Positions 15,744 through 23,900 of a DNA stretch of 64,000 nucleotides are shown here, piece by piece (position 1 is the stretch's first letter; each line of letters starts with the position of its first letter). The position numbers and the translations under genes are program-made. Where the stretch lies: assembly GCF_001968825.1 (NCBI RefSeq), contig NZ_MIEU01000018.1, positions 1 through 64,000 of the forward strand, written 5' to 3'. Under the pieces are notes generated by a model. It was given only the letters and a program-made list of their open reading frames with translations. It had not been told where the DNA came from and searched no databases. Origin of the DNA: Tersicoccus sp. Bi-70 (GTDB lineage: Bacteria; Actinomycetota; Actinomycetes; Actinomycetales; Micrococcaceae).

Positions 15744-16135
15744 GCGTTCTTCCCGATCTGCAGGGCGGCCTGGTAGGTCTCCTTGGCGCGGTCCACGACC
15801 GCGGCGCTCGCCTGGTAGCCGCGCTGGGCCATGATCAGGGACGTCATCTGCTCGTTGAGGTCGACCTCGGGGTACTTGACGTTGCCGTTCGCGTCGGCGA
15901 GCGGGTGGTCCGGCTGGTGCACGATGCGGCCGGTGGCGTCGCCCTCGGGCGTACTGCGGATGTAGACGCCGCTGGTGCCGTCACCGGCCTGCGCCTCGAT
16001 GTACCGGGCGCGGAACGCGGAGTCGCTGGTGCGGGAGACGGTGTTGGCGTTGGCGATGTTGTCGGAGATCGCGTCCAGCCACTTCCGGTGCACGGTCAGG
16101 GCGGTGCCGGCGATGCCGATCGCGTCGAACGTCAT
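15740..16135 (-). CDS. flgC: Flagellar proximal rod protein FlgC
   Basis: FlgC is a proximal rod subunit exported by the flagellar system. The 131-residue protein has the N-terminal rod motif (FDAIGIAGTALTVHRKWLD, DNIANANTVS) and the C-terminal motif EQMTSLIMAQRGYQASAAVV. ATG at 16135 overlaps the flgB stop as ATGA; the longer upstream frame is antisense to flgB. The NANTVS variant of the usual NxxTxGY motif fits FlgC. Confidence 0.95.
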   Translation of the reverse strand: MTFDAIGIAGTALTVHRKWLDAISDNIANANTVSRTSDSAFRARYIEAQAGDGTSGVYIRSTPEGDATGRIVHQPDHPLADANGNVKYPEVDLNEQMTSLIMAQRGYQASAAVVDRAKETYQAALQIGKNA

Positions 16136-16476
16136 GACGCGGTCCTCAGGGCGGCGCGCAGCGCGGCGCTCTGGTTGCCGATCGCGGAGGACGCGAACTG
16201 GTAGCGCAGCACGGTGTCGACGTTGGAGAGGGTCTCCGTCTCCAGGTTGACGTTGTTGCCGTTCAGCTGCGTGGGCTCGAGCGAGAGGGACGTCGTGGGC
16301 GTCGTCTGGCCGCTGCCGCTGCGGACGGACGCGGCGAGGGCGTTCTCGAAGGACACCCGCTGGGCCCGGTAGCCGGGGGTGTTGACGTTGGCGATGTTGT
16401 CCGCAATGGCACGCTGCCGTGCCGCCAGCCCGTCGAGGGCGCTGGTGAGCGCGGTGTTCGTCACGGAATCGAGCAC
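16132..16476 (-). CDS. flgB: Flagellar proximal rod protein FlgB
   Basis: FlgB is the first rod subunit laid on FliE. The 114-residue protein starts MLDSVTNTALTSALDGLAAR and carries the rod signature ADNIANVNTPGYRAQRVSF. GTG at 16476 is chosen because it is preceded by AGGACAG and gives the normal FlgB N-terminus; an in-frame start 75 bases upstream would lie at the -10 of the promoter. It heads the long flgB-flgC-fliE-fliF operon. Confidence 0.93.
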   Translation of the reverse strand: MLDSVTNTALTSALDGLAARQRAIADNIANVNTPGYRAQRVSFENALAASVRSGSGQTTPTTSLSLEPTQLNGNNVNLETETLSNVDTVLRYQFASSAIGNQSAALRAALRTAS

Positions 16477-16550
16477 GACTGTCCTGCCTGTCCTGCAGCA
16501 ACGACGGCCGATCCGTGGCCGGGAGGTGAGCGATCCGTGCTCACCGGCCA

Positions 16551-16577
16551 CTATCGGCCGTCGTCGCAGAGGCGTTA
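16551..16577 (-). promoter_or_regulatory. Sigma-28-type promoter of the flgB operon
   Basis: On the minus strand TAAC lies at 16577-16574 and GCCGATAG at 16558-16551, with exactly 15 bases between. The -10 is 75 bases above the flgB start. It would drive flgB through at least fliK and perhaps flgE, since no other such site is seen in that stretch. Confidence 0.8.
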
Positions 16578-16630
16578 GCCGTGGTCAGACGGGTTTTTCC
16601 GCACCCGTGCGGCGGGTGATGACGCCGGCC

Positions 16631-17089
16631 TCAGCCGACGACGTCGATGTACGTCGGTCCGGGCAGACCGGTGCCGCCGCGGACGGCGTGCACCGCGGCC
16701 AGGTGACGCGCGGTGGCGCCCTTGGCCGCCTCGAGCAGCGCGGCCGTGGCCCGCTGCCGGGTGATCAGGCGCTGGACCCGGCCGCTGAGGTACTCGGGCA
16801 CCGGGCCGAGTCCCGGCGGCGGGACCCAGGGATCCCGTCGCAGAGCCAGCCCGGACGCGTCGGCACCGGTGGTCACCGGTGCCGACGCGCCGGTGGGTGC
16901 CGGTCCCCCGACCGGACCCCCCCGTGTGGCCACCGGTGACCCGGTTCCCCCCATGCCGGCGGCCGACGGATCCGCGAGCAGTCGGTCCGCCTCGTCGAGC
17001 GCGAGCTCGAGCGCGTCCAGGACCGCGAGCCAGCGGACGGTGTTGAGCTCTCCGAAGGAGCCCAGAAGATCAGGAAGCGGTTCAGCCAA
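16631..17089 (-). CDS. FliT-like flagellar protein downstream of fliS
   Basis: This 152-residue protein overlaps fliS by eight bases, the position usually held by the FliD chaperone FliT. The N-terminal 45 residues are helical (LNTVRWLAVLDALELALDEA) and so is the C-terminal part (YLSGRVQRLITRQRATAALL), with a Gly/Ala/Pro-rich insert at about 46-85. No conserved FliT motif is certain, so a chaperone role is inferred from size, helices and neighbours. The insert is encoded across a perfect palindrome at 16856-16889. Confidence 0.6.
   Translation of the reverse strand: MAEPLPDLLGSFGELNTVRWLAVLDALELALDEADRLLADPSAAGMGGTGSPVATRGGPVGGPAPTGASAPVTTGADASGLALRRDPWVPPPGLGPVPEYLSGRVQRLITRQRATAALLEAAKGATARHLAAVHAVRGGTGLPGPTYIDVVG
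16856..16889. repeat. Perfect 15-bp palindrome inside the FliT-like gene
   Basis: Arms at 16856-16870 and 16875-16889 are perfectly complementary around a four-base loop. It lies within coding sequence for the Ala/Thr/Gly insert. The arms are centred on ACCGGT words. Confidence 0.85.
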
Positions 17090-17510
17090 TGCTCCAGCCT
17101 CCCGGTGCCGGGGCCGGGACGGCCGGGGCGGGAACGGCGTCGGCCGCGGCGTGCCAGCTCTCCTGGAGCGGGACCAGCAGGACGATGGCCTCCCGCGTCC
17201 GTTCGACGTCGCGGCGCACGTTCGCCGTGATCAACGCGGTGTGCACGTAGGTGTAGATGCCGCGCAGGCTCTCCGCCCCGTCCCACAGGTCGGAGCGCAG
17301 GCTCGCGGAGAGCTCGGTGATGATGTCCTGGGCGTGGAGCAGTTCGGTGGACGCCGCGGCCCAGCGCTGCTCGAGCTGGGCGGCCTCGGCGCGGCGCAGG
17401 TCCAGCAGGAGGCGGTCGTAGAGCATCGTCAGCAGGCGGGCGGGGCTCGCCGAGAGCACGGCGTCGCGGGTGTACTGCGCCCGCTGCCGGGCCTGGATGA
17501 GCGTGGTCAT
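17082..17510 (-). CDS. fliS: Flagellin export chaperone FliS
   Basis: FliS binds the flagellin C-terminus and keeps it unfolded for export. The 142-residue product has the family features: an N-terminal segment with YTRDAVLSASPARLLTMLYD (about 13-32), LDLRRAEAAQLEQRW, and a four-helix layout ending WHAAADAV, plus an Ala/Pro-rich tail. ATG at 17510 follows fliD by 14 bases; the longer open frame is a shadow of fliD. fliD-fliS-fliT-like form one unit. Confidence 0.94.
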   Translation of the reverse strand: MTTLIQARQRAQYTRDAVLSASPARLLTMLYDRLLLDLRRAEAAQLEQRWAAASTELLHAQDIITELSASLRSDLWDGAESLRGIYTYVHTALITANVRRDVERTREAIVLLVPLQESWHAAADAVPAPAVPAPAPGGWSIG

Positions 17511-17524
17511 CGACGTCACTGTCC

Positions 17525-18922
17525 TTAGTTGGAGCTGGAGCTCGTGGTCGGGAGGCTGGAGATCTGGCTGGTGAGCCAGGACTGCTGGCTCTTGAGGGCC
17601 CCGAGGGAGCCCTCCATGGCGTTGTACAGGGACTGCAGGGTGGCGCGGCGGGCGGCCAGGCGGGTGTCCCAGCTGCTGATCTGGTCGGACAGGTCGGACG
17701 CCTCCGCCTGCCGCCCCTGGATCATGGTGGACAGGGACCCCGAGGCCGGCGCCGAGGCGTCGTTGGCGGCAGCGGTCACCCGGACGGCGAGGGCGGCGAG
17801 CGCCTGCTGCGTCCCGGCCGGGTCCGTCGCCAGGGCGGAGCGCAGCGTGTCCTCGTTGAACGTGAAGGTGCCGTCCCGATTCAGCTCGACACCCCACGTC
17901 GCCGGCGACCTGCCGTTGATCGGCTGGTACGCGGCGGCGGCGATGCGGTCGCTGACCATCGTCACCGTGGAGTTGGCGGTGAAGATGCCCGACTTGACGC
18001 TGCTGGACCCGCTCGTGGTGGTCGTGGTGACGCTGCGCTGGGACTTGATCGAGGCGAGCACGCCGTTGACGGCGTCCACCAGGGCGGACGTCCGCTTCGC
18101 CACCCCGTCCTTGTCCAGGGCCACGGTGACCGTGACCGGGCTGTCCGGCACGGTCGTCGCGGTCACGTCGACCCCGGGCAGCACCCCGGTGAACGTGTTG
18201 GTCGAGGACGTGACCACCTGCTCGGCCGCGGTCCCGGCGTAGAGCCGCGCGGACGCGTCCTGCGCGGTGGTGACGACGGCGGCGCCGGTCTCGGTCATCA
18301 GATCGGTCGCGGTGCCGGCCGCGACGTCGGCCGCGGTACCGCGGTGGACGGTGTAGCCGCCGGCGGCGCCGGAGTCGGTCGCGCTGAACTGGAGCCGGTA
18401 CTGGGCCGTGCCGTCCGCCGCCGTCCCCGCCTTGACCCGCACCGCGGTGGCCGGGCCGCCGGACGCGTTGACCGCGTCGACGACGTCCTGCAGGGAGGTC
18501 GAGGCCGGGGTGATCTCGGTGGTCTTGCCGGTGGCGTCGGTCAGGGTCAGCGTGGCCACGGAGCCGTCCGCGTTGGTCGGCCAGGCGGACATCGTCCCGG
18601 TCACGTCGACCTGGCTCTGGGCGAGCCGGTCGATGGTCAGGGCGAACGTGCCGGCCGGGGCCCCCTTGGCGGCGGTCGCCGTCACGGACGTGGCCGACGT
18701 CGTGGCCGCGAGCGCGGAGACGGCGGTGCTGCCGCCGAGCGCGCGCCCGGTGTCCGCGAGCGCGGCGACCTTCGTGTTCAGCGCCTGCAGCGCCGAGATG
18801 AGGGACTGGCCGGTCTGCTGGCGCAGCTGGAGCTGCTGCTGCGGCAGCTGCTCGACCTTCATCAGGGAGTTGATCAGCGAGGTGGTGTCCAGTCCGCTGG
18901 CGAGACCGTCGATCGAGGCCAT
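17525..18922 (-). CDS. fliD: Flagellar filament cap protein FliD
   Basis: FliD caps the filament and guides flagellin folding. The 465-residue protein begins ASIDGLASGLDTTSLINSLM, the FliD N-terminal signature, with a coiled coil at about 28-60, a Thr/Ala-rich exposed domain, and the C-terminal coiled-coil region (SSWDTRLAARRATLQSLYNA). ATG at 18922 has a strong GGAGGAG site. No sigma-28-type site is visible in the 140 bases above it, so it may have another promoter or be read from fliC. Confidence 0.95.
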   Translation of the reverse strand: MASIDGLASGLDTTSLINSLMKVEQLPQQQLQLRQQTGQSLISALQALNTKVAALADTGRALGGSTAVSALAATTSATSVTATAAKGAPAGTFALTIDRLAQSQVDVTGTMSAWPTNADGSVATLTLTDATGKTTEITPASTSLQDVVDAVNASGGPATAVRVKAGTAADGTAQYRLQFSATDSGAAGGYTVHRGTAADVAAGTATDLMTETGAAVVTTAQDASARLYAGTAAEQVVTSSTNTFTGVLPGVDVTATTVPDSPVTVTVALDKDGVAKRTSALVDAVNGVLASIKSQRSVTTTTTSGSSSVKSGIFTANSTVTMVSDRIAAAAYQPINGRSPATWGVELNRDGTFTFNEDTLRSALATDPAGTQQALAALAVRVTAAANDASAPASGSLSTMIQGRQAEASDLSDQISSWDTRLAARRATLQSLYNAMEGSLGALKSQQSWLTSQISSLPTTSSSSN

Positions 18923-18988
18923 GGCTCCTCCGTTGCCGAGGGGTCGGACCGTCCCCGCTCAGCGGGGCCGGCGTGGCCCGGGGTCGGC

Positions 18989-19057
18989 GGTGGCCGGCGC
19001 ACTCTCGTGCCGGCCACCACCGTCCCGGGTCACCGGGGCCGCCCCTGCGGGCGGCCC
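18989..19057 (-). terminator. Two hairpins between fliC and fliD
   Basis: One hairpin has 9-10 bp arms around 19037-19057; a second has perfect 10-bp arms at 18989-18998 and 19009-19018. Both lie just below the fliC stop. They would end or attenuate the fliC message, giving excess flagellin over fliD. Neither has a long T-run. Confidence 0.6.
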
Positions 19058-19062
19058 GGCTA

Positions 19063-19935
19063 TCAGCCGAGGAGCTTCAGGACGCCCTGGCCGGACTGGT
19101 TCGCCTGGGCCAGGATCGCGGTACCGGCCTGCGCGATGATCGAGTCCTTGGTGTAGGTCACCATCTCCTGCGCCATGTCGGTGTCCGTGATGTGCGACTG
19201 CGCGGCCGACAGGTTCTGCGCGGTCACGTTCAGCGAGTTGATCGCGTGCTGGAACCGGTTGGAGACGGCGCCGAGGGACGAGCGCGCGGTGGAGACGTCC
19301 TTGATCGCGGTGTCGACGGTGGCGAGCGTGGTCAGCGCGGTGGCCGAGCTGGCGAACCCGTCGGTCGTGACGATGGAGGCCTTCAGGGTGGTCGCCAGGG
19401 TCTTGATGTCGGCACCGGTGGTCCCGCCGAGGTCGACGGTGATCTGGTCGTTCGCGGTCGAGCCGGCACCCACCTGGAAGGTGAGCTTGCCGTCACCGGC
19501 GGGGCCCGAGGTGGCGCCCTGCAGCAGGTTGATCCCGTTGAAGTTGGTGTTCTCCGCCAGGCGGCTCAGCTCGTCCACGAGGCCGGTGACCTCGGTGGTG
19601 ATGGCCTTGCGGGAGTCCGTGTTGTTCGAGTCGTTGCCGGCCTGGACCGCGAGGTCGCGGACACGCTGCAGGATGGAGTGCACCTCGGTGAGCGCGCCTT
19701 CCGCGGTCTGCAGCACGTTCACGCCGTCCTGGGCGTTGCGGGCGGCGATGTTGTTGCCGTTGACCTGCGAGCGCAGGCCCTCGGAGATCGCGAGGCCGGC
19801 CGCGTCGTCGGAAGCGGTGTTGATGCGCAGGCCGCTGGAGAGCTTCGCCATCGACTTGGACATGTCCGTCTGCGTCTTGGACAGGTTCAGGTAGGCGTTG
19901 TTCGCGGCCAGGTTGGTGTTGATGGTCATGCCCAT
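19063..19935 (-). CDS. fliC: Flagellin
   Basis: Flagellin is the filament subunit. The 290-residue protein has the conserved N-terminal D0/D1 (MTINTNLAANNAYLNLSKTQ, LSSGLRINTASDDAAGLAIS) and C-terminal D1/D0 (LGAVSNRFQHAINSLNV, AGTAILAQANQSGQGVLKLL), with a short central variable domain of about 90 residues. ATG at 19935 is preceded by GGAGG; the in-frame ATG two codons later is also possible. It is monocistronic, with a sigma-28-type promoter 68 bases up and hairpins below. Confidence 0.97.
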   Translation of the reverse strand: MGMTINTNLAANNAYLNLSKTQTDMSKSMAKLSSGLRINTASDDAAGLAISEGLRSQVNGNNIAARNAQDGVNVLQTAEGALTEVHSILQRVRDLAVQAGNDSNNTDSRKAITTEVTGLVDELSRLAENTNFNGINLLQGATSGPAGDGKLTFQVGAGSTANDQITVDLGGTTGADIKTLATTLKASIVTTDGFASSATALTTLATVDTAIKDVSTARSSLGAVSNRFQHAINSLNVTAQNLSAAQSHITDTDMAQEMVTYTKDSIIAQAGTAILAQANQSGQGVLKLLG

Positions 19936-20002
19936 GGTGATTCATCCTCCGTGATTGGTGTTCGGGTGGTGCCTGAGCCCATCCGTGGGCTCGCAATCTG
20001 AT

Positions 20003-20029
20003 CTATCGGCACGGTCGAGACGGTGGTTA
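20003..20029 (-). promoter_or_regulatory. Sigma-28-type promoter of fliC
   Basis: On the minus strand TAAC is at 20029-20026 and GCCGATAG at 20010-20003, with a 15-base spacer. This is the expected class of promoter for flagellin and supports the same call at the other three sites. Confidence 0.85.
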
Positions 20030-20165
20030 GGCAGGGGGTGGATGTTTTCTCCGGCGTACCCGTCGTGCGGACGCACTGGATCACAAGCGGAACAGGTCGA
20101 TGCCCTCTGCGTTCGCGCTCTCGGCTCGGCGCGCCTGAGCGGTCCGGTCGATCCGATCGTCTGGG

Positions 20166-20270
20166 TCATGCAGTGCCCATCGGATTCGACTCGGCGGGCC
20201 GCTTGCCGAGGGTCAGCTCCATCAGCGCCAGCACGTCCACGTCGTTGCGCAGCGTCGGGTTCTCGTTCAT
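20166..20270 (-). CDS. Short ORF upstream of fliC, unknown function
   Basis: A 34-residue peptide (MNENPTLRNDVDVLALMELT, then LGKRPAESNPMGTA) starts with ATG at 20270 and has a strong AAAGGAG site six bases up. I do not recognise it. It lies 230 bases above fliC on the same strand and ends about 135 bases before the fliC promoter. It could be a real small protein, a leader peptide, or the N-terminal stump of a gene broken when the island arrived. Confidence 0.45.
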   Translation of the reverse strand: MNENPTLRNDVDVLALMELTLGKRPAESNPMGTA

Positions 20271-20758
20271 GTCGTGCTCCTTTGTCGAGTGGGGGCTGGG
20301 ACGGAACCAGCGGCGTCCCTCTCCCCCATTTGTTTTCCGGCTGGCGAGCATGGGAGCTGCGGCCGACGGAAAGCGGGTCAACCCGTAGGGCGGCGGAGGA
20401 GAGAATCTGCCGGCGATGTGAGCGACGCAGGAGCGCGTCGGCAGAATCTCGGTGGAGCCGGCCCCGATGAAGGAGGGGCTTGAACCGCTTGGAGCGGCCG
20501 CGAAAATCCGAAGGACAGCCGGAAAAACAAGGGGGCACCGACGACGTGCCGGAGCTTGCGACAGGCCGGCGGCGGTGACTCATCAGCCCGAGCGCAGCGA
20601 CGACCGCTTCCCGGTCCGAGCCCGCGAGGACCGGGCCACCTGCCCCGGCGTGCCCTTCGCCGGGGCAGGGACGCCCTGGTGGTGGGCCTGGCCGAGCGAC
20701 CGATTCCACGCGTGGTGGCGGCAAACCCGACATCGGCAGCACCCAGTTAGGTATCTTC
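20271..20758. other. Gene-poor left border of the accessory island
   Basis: No convincing gene is visible in this 488-bp stretch; open frames here lack ribosome sites and family features. It contains an imperfect inverted repeat at 20401-20450 and lies between the last flagellar-side ORF and the first island gene. I place the island border in or near it (inference). Confidence 0.5.
20401..20450. repeat. Imperfect 15-bp inverted repeat at the island border
   Basis: Arms at 20401-20415 and 20436-20450 match at 13 of 15 positions around a 20-base centre that itself contains a smaller CGACGC/GCGTCG pair. It could be an operator, a terminator for the short ORF's neighbour, or a recombination scar. 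Confidence 0.55.
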
Positions 20759-21190
20759 GTGAGCATGATCACTCTGACAGGTCGGCGCCTACGCGCCGTA
20801 GCGGCAACACTCATCCTCGGCCTCGGAATCACCGCCATGGGCGCGACCCCAGCCCAGGCAGCTACGACCGCCAGCGCGACCACAGACGGCGGCTATTTCC
20901 GTGGAACCATCTACCACAAGGAGTACTACTACGGAAACGACTCATGGTCGATCTCCGGAAGGCTCACTGACACGGCCGGCAACGGTCGGCCGGTGGAGTT
21001 GCAAGTCCGGTACCAGTGGATCCTCAAGTCAGGCATGGTGCAGACATCGAAAGTAAAGGTGATCGACAGCACCGGGACGACGAAGTCCGTTTACGCCAGT
21101 GCCGCAACCCCCGACGTTGCAACCTGGCGCCTGCAATACCGGGTGTGCGCTCCTACGTGCTCGACCTGGCAGTACACCAGCTGGCGATAG
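20759..21190 (+). CDS. Small secreted protein of unknown function
   Basis: The 143-residue product has a clear Sec signal peptide: basic LTGRRLRAVA, a hydrophobic core, and a likely cleavage after PAQA (about residue 34). The mature part is about 109 residues, rich in Tyr, Thr and Ser, with YFRGTIYHKEYYYGNDSW and one Cys pair (CAPTC) near the end, suggesting a small beta-rich extracellular domain. The GTG at 20759 and the ATG two codons later are both possible starts. I recognise no family. It lies just left of an IS3 element and may be intact cargo. Confidence 0.65.
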   Translation: MSMITLTGRRLRAVAATLILGLGITAMGATPAQAATTASATTDGGYFRGTIYHKEYYYGNDSWSISGRLTDTAGNGRPVELQVRYQWILKSGMVQTSKVKVIDSTGTTKSVYASAATPDVATWRLQYRVCAPTCSTWQYTSWR

Positions 21191-21285
21191 TCCTTTACGC
21201 GTCGACGTCCGGCACCCCCTCGGCCGCGGGGTGAACCGTCCCAGGTTTGATGCTGCTGCTGTTTGAGTCCGGAAGGATGGACAGC

Positions 21286-21596
21286 ATGCCGAAGAAGATC
21301 GAAGCTCAGCTGCGCGCGAGTGCGTGCGGTTGGTGCGTGAGCACCAGCAGGAGTAGCCCACGCAGACTGCGGCGGTGACCGCGGTCGCCCGCCAGGAAGG
21401 CGTCTCGCGGGAGTCGGTGCGGCGTTGGCTGGCGCAGGCTGATGTTGATGACGGGACCCGCCCCGGTGTGACGAGCGAGGAATCGGCGGAGGTCAAACGG
21501 TTGAAGGCCGAGAACCGGCGGTTGCGGGAGGACAACGAGATCCTGCGCCGGGCCTCGATTTTCTTCGCGGGGGAACTCGACCCCCGCGCCCGTTGA
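21286..21596 (+). pseudogene. IS3 copy A orfA, frameshifted with a stop codon
   Basis: OrfA is the helix-turn-helix half of IS3 transposase. ATG at 21286 gives MPKKIEAQLRA, then the homologous frame continues one base out of phase (CVRLVREHQQE). That frame then meets TAG at 21354 where relatives have Tyr. It reopens as TAAVTAVARQEGVSRESVRR and ends in the leucine-zipper-like ENRRLREDNEILRRASIFFA. So two lesions separate the N-terminus from the rest. Confidence 0.8.
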
Positions 21597-22573
21597 TCGT
21601 CGCGTTCATCGACCAGTTGAGAGCCGAGGGCCACGCAGTCGAGTCGATCCTCCGGGTCCTGCACCAGCAGGGTCTGGGGATCGCTGCGCGGACCTACCGG
21701 GCCTGGAAGAGCCCGACCCTGATCGCGGCCCGCACCGTCACCGACGCTCGGGTCCAGGACAAGATCCGCGAGCTCGCCTGGACCGTGGACGAGGCCACGG
21801 GACGACGGAGGATGACGCCCGAGGGCTTGTACGGGCGACGGAAATGGGTCGCCTTGCTCCGCCGCCAGGACGGCCTGGCCGGCACCTCACGGGGCGCGGT
21901 GGACCGGGCCATGCACGCCCTCGGGCTCGAGGGCGTCGTCCGGGCGAGGAAGCTACGCACGACGATCCCCGGCCCGGATGGGAAGCGCGCCGGTGACCTG
22001 CTGAACCGGGATTTCACCGCACTGGCCCCGAACCGGGTGTGGGTCACCGACTTCACCTACGTGCGGACCTGGGCGGGCTTCGTCTACGTCGCGTTCGTCC
22101 TGGACGTGTTCGCCCAGCGGATCGTGGGCTGGCACGCCAGTTCGAGCAAGAAGGTCGACCTGGTCCTGACCCCGCTGCGGATAGCCCTGTGGCAGCGCGA
22201 GCGGGAAGGCCACCCCGTCTCACCCGGACACCTGATCCACCACAGCGATGCCGGGTCCCAGTACACCGTGATTCGCTTGACCGAGCATCTTGCCCTCGAG
22301 GGCATCTCCCCGTCGATCGGCACCGTCGGCGACGCTTACGACAACGCACTGATGGAGACCGTCAACGGGCTCTTCAAGGCCAAGTGCATCCGCACCACCG
22401 TCTTCCACGCCGGCCCCTACCGCACCCTCGCCGACGTCGAATACGCGACCGCCGGCTGGGTCGACTGGTACAACAACCGGCGCATCCACGGCACGCTGGA
22501 GATGCTCACCCCGATAGAGTTCGAAACGCTCCACTACCAGGCCCCCACCCGAGAGCCCCAACCCGCAAAGTAG
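21593..22573 (+). CDS. IS3-family transposase OrfB (DDE integrase core)
   Basis: OrfB supplies the catalytic DDE domain of IS3 transposase. The 326-residue frame begins at TTG overlapping orfA's stop and contains WVTDFTYVRTW (first Asp), HHSDAGSQYTV (second Asp) and DNALMETVNGLFKAKCI (Glu), all intact. Normally it is made as an OrfAB fusion by -1 frameshifting. Because orfA is broken, this copy is probably not autonomous. Confidence 0.88.
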   Translation: MIVAFIDQLRAEGHAVESILRVLHQQGLGIAARTYRAWKSPTLIAARTVTDARVQDKIRELAWTVDEATGRRRMTPEGLYGRRKWVALLRRQDGLAGTSRGAVDRAMHALGLEGVVRARKLRTTIPGPDGKRAGDLLNRDFTALAPNRVWVTDFTYVRTWAGFVYVAFVLDVFAQRIVGWHASSSKKVDLVLTPLRIALWQREREGHPVSPGHLIHHSDAGSQYTVIRLTEHLALEGISPSIGTVGDAYDNALMETVNGLFKAKCIRTTVFHAGPYRTLADVEYATAGWVDWYNNRRIHGTLEMLTPIEFETLHYQAPTREPQPAK

Positions 22574-22597
22574 CGGCAGAGAACCTGGGACGGTTCA

Positions 22598-23029
22598 CTG
22601 ATCGATGGTGCTCAGCCGCGGCATCTGGTACCGCGTCAGCACACGACCGACGGTGGAGCGATGCAAGTGAAGGTGGTAGGCGATCCGGTGCGGTCCCCAG
22701 CGGCGGGTGAACCGGAGCGCGAGGATTCTTCGCTCGCTTCGGCGAGGTAGCCGGTTCGGCGATCGATGCGGCGTGGAGCCGAGATCGGTCAGCGGCCTTC
22801 CCGCCCGGTAACGGTCAGCCCACTTCTTCGCCGTCGCAGGCGAACATTGGAACCGTTCCGCAGCACGGCGCAGTGACCACTTCTCGTGGACGATCAGGAC
22901 AGCAAGACGACGGCGCCCCTCTGGTGACAAGGGCGCGTCAGCGTGGGTCACGAAGGCCTCCGTGGTTCGGACGTGAGTGTGGTAACCCACATCCTGCCCG
23001 GAGGCCTTCGCCTACCTCAGCCGTTCACA
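22598..23029 (-). pseudogene. IS481-family transposase, truncated by IS3 copy A
   Basis: The outer end TGTGAACGGCTGAGG lies at 23029-23015, typical of IS481 ends. The transposase starts near GTG 22951 and shows the N-terminal helix-turn-helix domains (RRLAVLIVHEKWSLRRAAER, RFTRRWGPHRIAYHL). Only about 118 codons remain; the frame stops inside the IS3 terminal repeat and the catalytic DDE domain is missing. The lost part is not found on the other side of the IS3, so a deletion accompanied or followed insertion. Confidence 0.8.
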
Positions 23030-23048
23030 ACGTTCCGGGGAATTACGG

Positions 23049-23807
23049 CTAAGCCAGCCGCCGTTCTCCCGAGCGCGCCGACGCGGCAGGCTCAGTGGTG
23101 ACGCCGGCTCGGTCCACGAACCAGGCGATGTGGTCGCGAGCGAGCCGTTCTGCCGCGTCCCCGTCGCCGGCCACCACGGCATCGAGAATCCCGTGGTGTT
23201 GGCGGCGTAGTTCCGCGGCTACACCGGCCCAGTCGTCCAGTTCGGTGAATGCCTCGATCACGTAGCGTCGGATCGTCTCACGCAGGGAATCCATGACGGT
23301 GCTGATCACCGCGCTGCCGGCCAACGCCGAGACGGCAAGGTGAAACTGAGAGTCGAGGATGTGAAACCGCGCGCGATCGACGTCGTCGGCGCTCATCCGT
23401 TCCAGCAGGGCAGAGGCTTCTTCGATCTCCGGAAATTGCTTCTCGTCCGCGGCGACCCGGTCGGCGGCGGCCCGTGCCGCCCAGCCCTCCAGGAGCATTC
23501 TGGACTGCACGATGTCGTCCAGAGGCAGAGTACGTGCCGCCATGTGCAGGCGCATCGCTCGCGCCATCCCGCCAGCGGGATCAGAGATCACGATGGCCCC
23601 CGACCCCGGACCGGATCCGACGGCGGACTGGACCAGTCCGATGGTGTCCAGGACCCGCAACGCCTCACGGACAGAGGCCCGGGAGATCCCGTACTTGGCG
23701 GCGAGGGCGCGCTCCCCCGGCAACCGGTCACCGGGAGAGAGTACGCCACTGCGCAAGTCCGCCTCCACGCCGTCGAGCACGACCTGGTATGAACGATCCG
23801 ACGGCAC
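23049..23807 (-). CDS. lldR: FadR/GntR-family regulator LldR-like
   Basis: This regulator probably represses the lactate genes and is released by L-lactate. The 252-residue protein has an N-terminal winged helix (LSPGDRLPGERALAAKYGIS, RASVREALRVLDTIGLV; residues about 18-75) and a C-terminal FCD ligand domain with metal-binding residues (RFHILDSQFHLAVSALAG, HHGILDAVV). GTG at 23807 follows AGGAGGAAG. It lies next to lldP and the TGGTCTGACCA operators, the pattern known for LldR. Confidence 0.88.
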   Translation of the reverse strand: MPSDRSYQVVLDGVEADLRSGVLSPGDRLPGERALAAKYGISRASVREALRVLDTIGLVQSAVGSGPGSGAIVISDPAGGMARAMRLHMAARTLPLDDIVQSRMLLEGWAARAAADRVAADEKQFPEIEEASALLERMSADDVDRARFHILDSQFHLAVSALAGSAVISTVMDSLRETIRRYVIEAFTELDDWAGVAAELRRQHHGILDAVVAGDGDAAERLARDHIAWFVDRAGVTTEPAASARSGERRLA

Positions 23808-23900
23808 GCGGCTTCCTCCTGATCAATGGACTGGTCTCATTATCCCCGCCTCAGCGGCGATGTTTCCCGGTCTTGGCCGAGGCGGGGACGCGAGGTCATC

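Larger units (their letters stand above)
21232..22597 (+). mobile_element. IS3-family insertion sequence, copy A
   Basis: A 1366-bp element bounded by perfect 16-bp inverted repeats (TGAACCGTCCCAGGTT at 21232-21247 and its complement at 22582-22597). It carries orfA (broken) and orfB. No 3-4 bp target duplication is seen: the left flank ends GGG and the right flank starts CTG. Its right end abuts a truncated IS481 transposase. Its ends resemble those of copy B at 32797. Confidence 0.85.
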
